Notes under the pieces: generated by a model
Database searches by the model: none
Seen by the model: only the letters and a program-made list of their open reading frames with translations
What the model was told of the DNA's origin: nothing
Source of the DNA: Deltaproteobacteria bacterium
GTDB taxonomy: Bacteria; CG2-30-53-67
Assembly (NCBI GenBank): GCA_013151235.1
Contig: JAADIO010000007.1
Coordinates: 1-19,831 of the forward strand
Length of the DNA stretch: 19,831 bases
Reading direction: 5' to 3'
In this document: positions 14,789 to 19,831 of the stretch, piece by piece
Position numbering within the stretch: the stretch's first letter is position 1
How the letters are laid out: each line of letters begins with the position of its first letter
Made by a program: the position numbers and the translations under genes

Positions 14789-17497
14789 ATGGTGAAAGGG
14801 ATAATGGACATGGATCGTGGAACTCTATTCGGAGATCGTGACGGGAAATACCACAGGGAAGGGCTGATCATCCTTTTGCTGGTGGCGCTTTCATCTGTTG
14901 TTTACATGAACTCCATCTTCGGAGGTTTCGTCCTTGACGACATGGTCCTGATCCAGAAGAACCCGGTGATCCATTCTCTTTTCGATATCCGGCTCCTGAC
15001 CTACCGTTGGCTAAGGACCTTCTCCTATGCCGTCGATTACTCTCTCTGGGGGCTCAATCCGGTCGGGTACCATCTTTCCAATATTTTTTACAACACCCTG
15101 ACGGTCCTGTTGGTCTATTTCCTCACGAAGCGATTGACGAAGAACCTGACGATCACCTTTGTTGCGTCTCTTCTCTTCGCTCTGCATCCGATTCATACGG
15201 AAGCGGTCAGTTATCTCTCCGGGCGGCGGGATATTCTGTCCGCACTGTTCTACCTGCTCGGATTCATCTTGTACCTCAAGGGGAGGGGAGGCGGGGGGCG
15301 CCTCTATTATGCCGGAGCCTTCCTTGCCTATCTGCTCAGCATTTCCGCCAAGGAGATGGGGGTGACGCTCCCGGTCCTGATCGTGGCATATGAAATCCTG
15401 CATGAAATAGATGAAGACTGGGATGCCCCCGCTTCCACGATTCGTTTGTTTGTGCGTGCCGTCCGATCCAACCTGGCCCGCTTCCGGTGGCTCATCACAT
15501 TGTCCATTTTGCTGGTCGCGGGATATCTCTACGTCGATCTCTTTCTTGAACATGCCTCCGGGATGGTCAGTGCAAAGGGAATCAAGTGGTGGGGCGGGAA
15601 TCCGGTCTCCAATTTCGCGACCGTGGCCACGGTGCTTGCTTCCTACATGAAGAAACTGCTCTTCCCCGTGGTTCTCCGCTTCGACTACCGGATGTTTCCG
15701 CTCCGGCACTCCCTCCTGGATATGGGGGTAATCTCATCCCTGGCACTGCTTGCCGGGTTGCTTCTGCTTTCTTTCGTATTTATCCGAAGGCGTCCTGCCG
15801 TAACATTCGGAATATGGTTCTTCTTCATCACATTATTGCCGGTCATGCAGATCATCCCGCATCACATGCTGATGGCGGAGCATTATCTCTATCTTCCCTC
15901 TTACGGATTCTGCCTCTTGGCCGGAATCCTTGCGGAGAGGATCCATTACAGGCATAAACTCATTATTCTCTTCCTCGCTGCCGGGGTTCTTGTCTGCCTG
16001 CTCTTTTTCGTCCGTACTGTTGCCCGGAACCAGGACTGGCTCGACACATTCACTCTGACGGCGGAGGGGCTTCGTCACGATCCGAAGGAGCCTGTTTATC
16101 ACTTTTTCCGGGGGCACGCCTACCACCTCGTTCACCTTGAGCGGAGCGCCTGGCGGGAGTTGGAAAAGGCGGTTTATCCGAACCTCTACCGGGACTCGAA
16201 GCTGTTCGCGATCAGGGCCGTGATCCTTTTCGAGCAGGGGGAATATGAGAAAGGAGAGAAAGAGACAAAGAAAGCCCTTGACATAGACCCCGATGATCAA
16301 ATGGCGCTTGTTAATGGAGGCTATTTTGCCTTAATGATGGGTGACAATCAAAAAGCCCTTCACTATTATCTGAAGGTGCGGCCGGATTATGAAGGAGGGG
16401 GACACCTTCAGAACATAGCAAAGATCTACCTGGAAGAAGGAAAGGTCAAACGGGCCGAGAAAACCATGAGACGGGCTCTTTCTCTCCATTCCTACAGGGC
16501 TGTATTTCACTATGACTTGGCCGAGGTCCTGATCAGGGAACTTAAGTTTGACCAAGCAGCGGAGCAGTACAAAAAGGTTCTGCGTTTTGCAAAGAACGAC
16601 CCCGAACCCTCCGAATACTTGAAGGATGTTCCACAGAAGCTTAAGTGGGCTGAACGGTTCAGGCAAAGGCTGTCTGCCGTAAAGAGCAATATGGGGGGCG
16701 GAGAAACGGGGAGAGAGATCGCCTATGTCCGGCTGTATCTTGATGCCGGGAACAATGGCGAGGCGGCCAGGAGACTGAGGTCCGCAATAGGTGCGGGAGA
16801 TGATTCTTATGGGACACGCTGTCTTTTGGGATCTGCTTTGCTGAGAGAGGGCAAGAGGGATGAGGCGCTGAAGGCAGTTGAGGGCATTAAACTTGCGAAC
16901 GGGATGCTCTCCGATGAGGAGCTTGCAACACTGGTCGATATCTTCTCGCAGAATCTCAGGATTAACAAGGCCATTGATTTTGTGCGTGAACTGATCCGGC
17001 GGCACCCGGGGAAGAGCTCATACAGGGATCAGTTTGCTGCATTGAAAGGGATGGGTGAACTGCAGAAGAGATGGCGTCGCCTTGATTATGAAGGAGATCC
17101 GTTTGGCGCTGCCATTGCCGAGGGTGATCTTTATGTGAAGGTTGGAAGGATAAAAGAGGCGCTGCGGTGCTATGAGTCGGCTATCCAACAGAAACCTGAT
17201 GATCCGGATCTGCTCCGAAAGCTTTATAGCTTTTACGAGCCGAGGGGATACCCGTACCGGAGGAAGGCAATCCAGACCGGGCGTACTCTCCTGAAAATCG
17301 ATCCGAAGGACTCACGGATCGCCCTCCGCCTCTGGCGGTTCTATTATGATAAGGTTGAGGACTACGAAAGTGCTCTCATCTATCTCGAAAGAGCGGTCAA
17401 GGCCGATCATGATCGGGCGGACAATCGGAAAACAAGATCGGCCCTTAAAACCTTGAAACAATATGTGCGGACATACAAAAGTGAGGTTGTACAGTGA
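14789..17497 (+). CDS. TMTC-like GT-C membrane glycosyltransferase with long TPR domain (paralogue 2)
   Basis: The 902-residue paralogue has the same plan: a GT-C membrane half (about residues 25-430) and a TPR half nearly twice as long as in the first copy (about 435-900). Shared landmarks are GGFVLDDMVLI (Asp50-Asp51), HPIHTEAVSYLSGRRDIL, SAKEMGVTLPVLIVAYE, HASGMVSAKGIKWWGG and LLPVMQIIPHH followed by AEHYLYLPS. TPR units are visible near ALVNGGYFALMMGDNQKALHYY and GRIKEALRCYESAIQQKP. The first Met (14789) has only a weak ribosome binding site, and Met6 and Met8 are alternatives. It starts 11 bases after the previous stop. The next gene is a type IV pilin, which makes pilin or another exported protein a candidate substrate, but this is inference. 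An undecaprenyl-linked polymerase or ligase role cannot be excluded. Confidence 0.85.
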   Translation: MVKGIMDMDRGTLFGDRDGKYHREGLIILLLVALSSVVYMNSIFGGFVLDDMVLIQKNPVIHSLFDIRLLTYRWLRTFSYAVDYSLWGLNPVGYHLSNIFYNTLTVLLVYFLTKRLTKNLTITFVASLLFALHPIHTEAVSYLSGRRDILSALFYLLGFILYLKGRGGGGRLYYAGAFLAYLLSISAKEMGVTLPVLIVAYEILHEIDEDWDAPASTIRLFVRAVRSNLARFRWLITLSILLVAGYLYVDLFLEHASGMVSAKGIKWWGGNPVSNFATVATVLASYMKKLLFPVVLRFDYRMFPLRHSLLDMGVISSLALLAGLLLLSFVFIRRRPAVTFGIWFFFITLLPVMQIIPHHMLMAEHYLYLPSYGFCLLAGILAERIHYRHKLIILFLAAGVLVCLLFFVRTVARNQDWLDTFTLTAEGLRHDPKEPVYHFFRGHAYHLVHLERSAWRELEKAVYPNLYRDSKLFAIRAVILFEQGEYEKGEKETKKALDIDPDDQMALVNGGYFALMMGDNQKALHYYLKVRPDYEGGGHLQNIAKIYLEEGKVKRAEKTMRRALSLHSYRAVFHYDLAEVLIRELKFDQAAEQYKKVLRFAKNDPEPSEYLKDVPQKLKWAERFRQRLSAVKSNMGGGETGREIAYVRLYLDAGNNGEAARRLRSAIGAGDDSYGTRCLLGSALLREGKRDEALKAVEGIKLANGMLSDEELATLVDIFSQNLRINKAIDFVRELIRRHPGKSSYRDQFAALKGMGELQKRWRRLDYEGDPFGAAIAEGDLYVKVGRIKEALRCYESAIQQKPDDPDLLRKLYSFYEPRGYPYRRKAIQTGRTLLKIDPKDSRIALRLWRFYYDKVEDYESALIYLERAVKADHDRADNRKTRSALKTLKQYVRTYKSEVVQ

Positions 17498-17546
17498 ATG
17501 GTGATGGGGGAGAGTTCCTGATCGTAACGGGAGATCCGGAGAGGGA

Positions 17547-17576
17547 TTGACATTTTTCGTCTCCCGACTGTATATT
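17547..17576 (+). promoter_or_regulatory. Upstream sigma-70-type promoter before the pilin gene
   Basis: A perfect TTGACA at 17547-17552 is followed after 18 bases by TATATT at 17571-17576. Transcription would start near 17583, about 330 bases before the pilin start. Within the 413-base gene-free stretch 17498-17910 this could give a long-leader pilin transcript or a separate small RNA. A 7-bp inverted repeat (CGGGAGA at 17528-17534, TCTCCCG at 17560-17566) straddles the -35 element and could be an operator. Confidence 0.55.
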
Positions 17577-17687
17577 GTGTCAGTCTTTGTATCCTTATGA
17601 TATTTAACGATAAAACACAACAGGGTCTCTTAATTCGCAGATAGATTTGAAGTATGTTGGCCGAAATTGTCCGGATGTTGCGTCTAT

Positions 17688-17766
17688 AGGCCGGTTGCAT
17701 CGGAAAGAGTATTGTGAGATAAAAGCTATGAATATCAATGTGTTATGTCTAAATATCAACCGGTCT
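17688..17766. promoter_or_regulatory. Candidate enhancer-binding-protein sites upstream of the sigma-54 promoter
   Basis: CCGGTTG at 17691-17697 recurs inverted as CAACCGG at 17757-17763, and the match extends to 9 of 10 positions with outer bases included. Between the arms AATATCAA occurs twice in the same orientation, at 17731-17738 and 17752-17759, 21 bases apart, which is two helical turns. Sigma-54 promoters need an activator bound upstream, and for pilin genes this is commonly PilR. These repeats are the best candidates visible; their identity as binding sites is inference. Confidence 0.4.
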
Positions 17767-17773
17767 GTTACGT

Positions 17774-17789
17774 TGGCACAGGCCTTGCT
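17774..17789 (+). promoter_or_regulatory. Sigma-54 (RpoN) -24/-12 promoter of the pilin gene
   Basis: TGGCAC at 17774-17779, five bases, then TTGCT at 17785-17789 match the RpoN consensus fully. The invariant GG (17775-17776) and GC (17787-17788) are ten bases apart. Transcription should start near 17800, giving a leader of about 110 bases. RpoN control of a major pilin gene, usually through PilS/PilR, is well established in several bacteria and fits this location. Confidence 0.9.
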
Positions 17790-17835
17790 TGTATAACCGT
17801 GCAGTTGCAGAGTGATAAATTACAATCTTTCATAC

Positions 17836-17870
17836 AAAGGAGGTGAGTGGCTTCATTACAGTATCGTTAG
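17836..17870 (+). promoter_or_regulatory. Leader element: perfect Shine-Dalgarno with a seven-codon mini-ORF
   Basis: AAAGGAGGTGA at 17836-17846 is a full complement of the usual 16S rRNA 3' end, yet it lies 65 bases upstream of the pilin start. The only nearby start, GTG at 17847, opens a seven-codon frame ending with TAG at 17868-17870. The spacing to GGAGG is short. The pilin has its own good site, AAAGGAG at 17897-17903, seven bases before its ATG. Both sites are preceded by CTTT, which could pair with AAAG. This may be a translational control leader or a standby ribosome site. Confidence 0.4.
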
Positions 17871-17910
17871 AGGTTTTTACCGTCTTTAAACAACGTAAAG
17901 GAGTTTTGAA

Positions 17911-18396
17911 ATGATGACTATCAACAAGAATGAACATGGTTTTACCCTGATCGAACTGATGATCGTTGTGGCGATCATCGGGATCCTGGCCGCTGTGGCT
18001 ATTCCCGGCTATATCGGTTTCCAGGAGAAATCAAGAAAAGGTGCGATCATTGGTGCTGCATCGAACGCTGCGGCGGAAATTCAGGGTTGGCTGAGCGTCT
18101 CGCTCAACCCCAATGGTAATTTGAGGGAAGTGGACACTGACGGAAACGGTGTTGTGGATAGTAGTGATGCCACCGATTCAACACTGAACGGTGCAGTAGC
18201 CACGACATATATCACTATGAGGACGGCTATGGGAGATACGTCGCCCTGGAGTACGAGTGCTTTATGGGTGTCAGGTTCTTCAGCTCAACAAGGTCAGATT
18301 GCGCTCACTCAGTCTGGAAACAGTGTTACTATTCGTGCCTATGATAATAGTTCCACACCTGTTCTTTTGTACACCAAGACGGTCAGCGCCGACTGA
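17911..18396 (+). CDS. pilA: Type IV pilin, major-type
   Basis: The 161-residue prepilin has the class III signal [18 protein letters not shown]. Prepilin peptidase should cleave after Gly10, leaving Phe at position 1 and Glu at position 5 of the mature pilin, followed by the long hydrophobic assembly helix. The globular part has no cysteines, so it lacks the disulfide loop of many PilA proteins. Residues 75-86, [12 protein letters not shown], form a complete dockerin/EF-hand-like calcium loop with Asp, Asp, Asn, Asp, Asp at positions 1, 3, 5, 9 and 12. The C-terminal region is rich in Ser, Thr and Asn, possible O-glycan sites. The ATG at 17911 has AAAGGAG seven bases upstream; Met2 is an alternative. 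A sigma-54 promoter lies upstream and a strong terminator follows. Confidence 0.93.
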   Translation: MMTINKNEHGFTLIELMIVVAIIGILAAVAIPGYIGFQEKSRKGAIIGAASNAAAEIQGWLSVSLNPNGNLREVDTDGNGVVDSSDATDSTLNGAVATTYITMRTAMGDTSPWSTSALWVSGSSAQQGQIALTQSGNSVTIRAYDNSSTPVLLYTKTVSAD

Positions 18397-18422
18397 TCTG
18401 ATGATCTCTTGAACTTTGAGAC

Positions 18423-18461
18423 GGGGTGGGCCGGATTTAGGCCCACCCCTGTTTCTTGTTT
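18423..18461 (+). terminator. Rho-independent terminator after the first pilin gene
   Basis: A perfect 10-bp stem, GGGGTGGGCC at 18423-18432 and GGCCCACCCC at 18440-18449, encloses a 7-base loop and is followed by a T-rich tail (TGTTTCTTGTTT). It lies 26 bases after the pilin stop and should end most transcripts there, so the second pilin gene depends on readthrough or a weak promoter I cannot identify. Confidence 0.93.
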
Positions 18462-18559
18462 CTGGGGAGATATCGTGGTTATAGGGAAGGGAAATAATGT
18501 TTTCAACTAAACGGCCGCTCCGGAGCAGTAACCGATTGATATTCCGAAGAGGAATGATC

Positions 18560-18949
18560 ATGAAAAGAGAGGATGGTTTTTCCCTGATTGAACTGATGGT
18601 GACCATCGCCATTATCGGGATCCTCGCCGCCATTGCCATCCCGACCTACACCGGGTATCGTCTCAAGGCGGAGCGATCCATCGCCTGGACGGACCTGCAG
18701 AGTCTGCGGCTCCTTGAAGAGCAGTATTATGCGGAGAATAATGCCTATGTCGAAGGTGCCGATACGGCAACTTTAAAAACCAACCTTCCCGGTTTTCAGC
18801 CCGATTCCGGGTCGCAATACGATTATGATGTGGCCTTTTCAGGAACGAACAACCAGACCTTCACTGCTAGAGCCACCCGCAAATCCGGTACCGGCAGTGA
18901 TACCGGCTCCCCCTGGACGATCGATAATACCAACACCCGGAACTGGTAG
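18560..18949 (+). CDS. Type IV pilin-like protein, minor/PilE-type
   Basis: The 129-residue prepilin-like protein begins MKREDG|FSLIELMVTIAIIGIL, with cleavage after Gly6 and Glu5 kept in the mature form. After the helix, AERSIAWTDLQSLRLLEEQYY and AENNAYVEG followed by a C-terminus ending in Trp recall PilE-type minor pilins. The ATG at 18560 gives the usual short leader and has GAGGA upstream. However, the frame is open to an ATG at 18497 with GGAAGGG six bases before it, which would give a 27-residue leader. The gene follows a strong terminator, so it is probably expressed at a lower level than the first pilin. No cysteines and no calcium-type loop are seen. Confidence 0.88.
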   Translation: MKREDGFSLIELMVTIAIIGILAAIAIPTYTGYRLKAERSIAWTDLQSLRLLEEQYYAENNAYVEGADTATLKTNLPGFQPDSGSQYDYDVAFSGTNNQTFTARATRKSGTGSDTGSPWTIDNTNTRNW

Positions 18950-19007
18950 GACTGTAACAACGGCAAACTGATGGAAATAGATGAAAACTTCCGTCAGAAT
19001 CTTCAGG

Positions 19008-19319
19008 TCAATAGGAGATGAGTGGCAGATTTGTTTGATTGAAGTCGTTGCCCTTGAAAAGAAGGGGCTCGCCGGCATATTTGGAGAGTGCATAGGTACA
19101 GCAGTCTCCCAAATTCAGCCCCGCAGGATGCCGCCCCTTGCCGTAGATTCTCCAGGCCTTTCTAGCCAGTTCGGACTGTTCCGGGGTTATGTTGACGATT
19201 TCAATCCGGGAGCGATGCAGGAGAAGATCGAACTCCCGGCCCCCAGGTTCACCCCCCCAATTAGCGATAGGAGTTTCACCCGAGACAAAACCCCTTCTGG
19301 TTTCAAGGTTTATATTGAG
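19008..19319 (-). pseudogene. vapC: VapC-like PIN-domain toxin, 5'-truncated remnant
   Basis: Read on the minus strand, an open frame of about 103 codons ends with TGA at 19008-19010. It contains a clear PIN toxin C-terminus: GGREFDLLLHRSRIEIV, TPEQSELARKAWRIYGKG, RHPAGLNLGDCCTYALSK with the conserved Asp, and GEPLLFKGNDF. VapC proteins are Mg-dependent ribonucleases of toxin-antitoxin pairs. The first 40 or so residues, with the N-terminal catalytic Asp, are missing. An in-frame stop lies at 19320-19322, and no start codon occurs in the frame. No vapB antitoxin is visible in the 130 bases further upstream. The first 20-25 codons of the open frame only loosely resemble the family. The flanking bases 18950-19007 and 19323-19454 hold no other gene. 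Confidence 0.75.
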
Positions 19320-19332
19320 TTAACGGCACACC

Positions 19333-19366
19333 TGACTCCCCCGCAGGGGGAGCATACCCCCTGTCA
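19333..19366. repeat. GC-rich alternative hairpin
   Basis: CTCCCCC at 19336-19342 can pair with GGGGGAG at 19346-19352 around a 3-base loop. The same G run as CAGGGGG (19344-19350) can instead pair with CCCCCTG (19357-19363). Outer bases TGAC (19333-19336) and GTCA (19363-19366) are also complementary. The two stems are mutually exclusive. There is no T run, so it is not a standard terminator. It may be a repeat element or debris at the edge of the vapC remnant. Confidence 0.4.
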
Positions 19367-19454
19367 CGCAGCCGAGCATCGCAGAAGGAGAGGGGAAAAC
19401 GGCGTAAGAGAAAATCCATTGCCATCTTCCCCCAAATCATGCTAAAAAAAGGGC

Positions 19455-19831
19455 ATGAAAACCAAGACCGTCTATCTGAAAAATTTCGGTTGCCAGATGA
19501 ACAATGCCGATGCGGAACAGCTCCTCGGCGTTCTGCACCGGGTCGGCTACCGGTCGGCGGACCGGCCGGAGGGGGCCGATCTGATCTTGCTGAACACCTG
19601 TGCGATTCGCGAGAAGGCGGAGCAGAAGGTATTCAGCGATCTCGGCAGGCTGAAAATTTTCAAGGCGAGGGATCCGGGGGTTCTGATCGGGGTTCTCGGC
19701 TGCGTGGCCCAGGCCGAAGGGGAGAAGATCCTTGGCCGGGAACCGGCAGTTGATTTTGTCGTCGGTACCCGGGGGATGGCGGAACTTCCGGAGATCATCC
19801 GCAAGGCGGAAGCGGGGGAGAAGAGTCTCTT
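19455..19831 (+). CDS. miaB: tRNA-2-methylthio-N6-dimethylallyladenosine synthase, N-terminal part (runs off window)
   Basis: The first 125 codons of a MiaB-type methylthiotransferase are present and the frame is open to the right edge. MiaB adds a methylthio group to i6A37 of tRNAs using two Fe-S clusters and SAM. The N-terminal domain has the three cluster cysteines Cys13 (NFGCQMNNAD), Cys49 (LLNTCAIREKAEQKVF) and Cys83 (GVLGCVAQAEGEKIL). The last two motifs, followed by VDFVVGTRGMAELP, favour MiaB over MtaB or RimO. The radical-SAM CxxxCxxC lies beyond the window. The ATG at 19455 is the first start in the frame; a TAA lies just upstream at 19443-19445. AAAGGG precedes it with unusually short spacing. 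Confidence 0.95.
   Translation, partial: MKTKTVYLKNFGCQMNNADAEQLLGVLHRVGYRSADRPEGADLILLNTCAIREKAEQKVFSDLGRLKIFKARDPGVLIGVLGCVAQAEGEKILGREPAVDFVVGTRGMAELPEIIRKAEAGEKSL

Noticed and set aside
17528-17566. CGGGAGA/TCTCCCG inverted repeat as terminator of the second TMTC-like gene
   Set aside because: It has a 25-base loop and no T run after the stem; it is kept only as a possible operator.
17728-17796. 22-codon frame beginning MNINVLCLN
   Set aside because: It has no ribosome binding site and runs through the sigma-54 promoter; it is most likely chance.
17842-17910. In-frame upstream extension of the pilin giving a longer leader from the strong Shine-Dalgarno site
   Set aside because: A TAA at 17887-17889 is in the pilin frame, so the upstream site cannot serve a long pilin isoform.
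17800-17910. GEMM-type cyclic-dinucleotide riboswitch in the pilin leader
   Set aside because: I looked because some pilin genes have one, but the conserved core elements are not visible in this short leader.
18981-19445. Plus-strand open frame of about 154 codons after the second pilin
   Set aside because: Its sequence is the antisense of the VapC remnant, with no pilin or other domain and no good ribosome binding site.
18950-19454. Complete vapBC toxin-antitoxin pair
   Set aside because: The toxin N-terminus and any antitoxin frame are missing.
1-19831. CRISPR arrays, tRNA or rRNA genes, insertion sequences
   Set aside because: No regularly spaced repeats, tRNA cloverleaf or transposase motif was found on either strand.

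Overview
The window looks like a chromosomal segment of a GC-rich Gram-negative bacterium, most probably a Desulfobacterota (former Deltaproteobacteria) relative. This is an inference from the dxs-tlyA overlap, a type IV pilin behind a sigma-54 promoter, a class III cyclase and miaB; no rRNA or other marker settles it. Every intact gene is on the + strand, and the only minus-strand feature is a broken toxin gene.

Layout. (1) 1-2032: the C-terminal two thirds of dxs overlapping tlyA. (2) 2033-2154: a purine-rich, repeat-like spacer. (3) 2155-2858: a type 4 uracil-DNA glycosylase gene broken by a frameshift. (4) 2871-4793: a soluble class III nucleotide cyclase with an unfamiliar N-terminal half. 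(5) 4832-12688: a surface-glycan locus behind a good sigma-70-type promoter. It holds a polyprenyl-phosphate-type GT2, a Wzx-like flippase, UDP-galactopyranose mutase (glf), a GlfT1-like galactofuranosyltransferase, and GT4, GT2 and GT4 enzymes, many of them overlapping or tightly spaced. (6) 12690-17497: two tandem paralogous membrane proteins with a TMTC-like GT-C glycosyltransferase half and a TPR half. (7) 17498-18949: a regulatory region with a near-ideal sigma-54 promoter, a major-type type IV pilin, a strong terminator and a second, minor-type pilin. (8) 18950-19454: a spacer holding the minus-strand C-terminal remnant of a VapC PIN toxin and a GC-rich alternative hairpin. (9) 19455-end: the N-terminal part of miaB.

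How the genes may work together. The GT2/flippase/glf/GlfT1-like/GT4 set has the parts to build a galactofuranose-containing glycan on a lipid carrier and flip it. No recognisable Wzy polymerase or WaaL ligase is present. The two TMTC-like/TPR proteins follow directly and lead into the pilin genes. The most interesting hypothesis is that this is a glycan-to-protein transfer system, with the TMTC-like proteins as periplasm-facing O-glycosyltransferases acting on pilin or another exported protein. That link is inferred from gene order only.

Regulation. The pilin upstream region is dense. It has a sigma-54 -24/-12 element, flanking inverted and direct repeats that could bind an enhancer-binding protein such as PilR, a second sigma-70-type promoter about 220 bp further upstream, and a leader with a perfect but apparently unused Shine-Dalgarno sequence.
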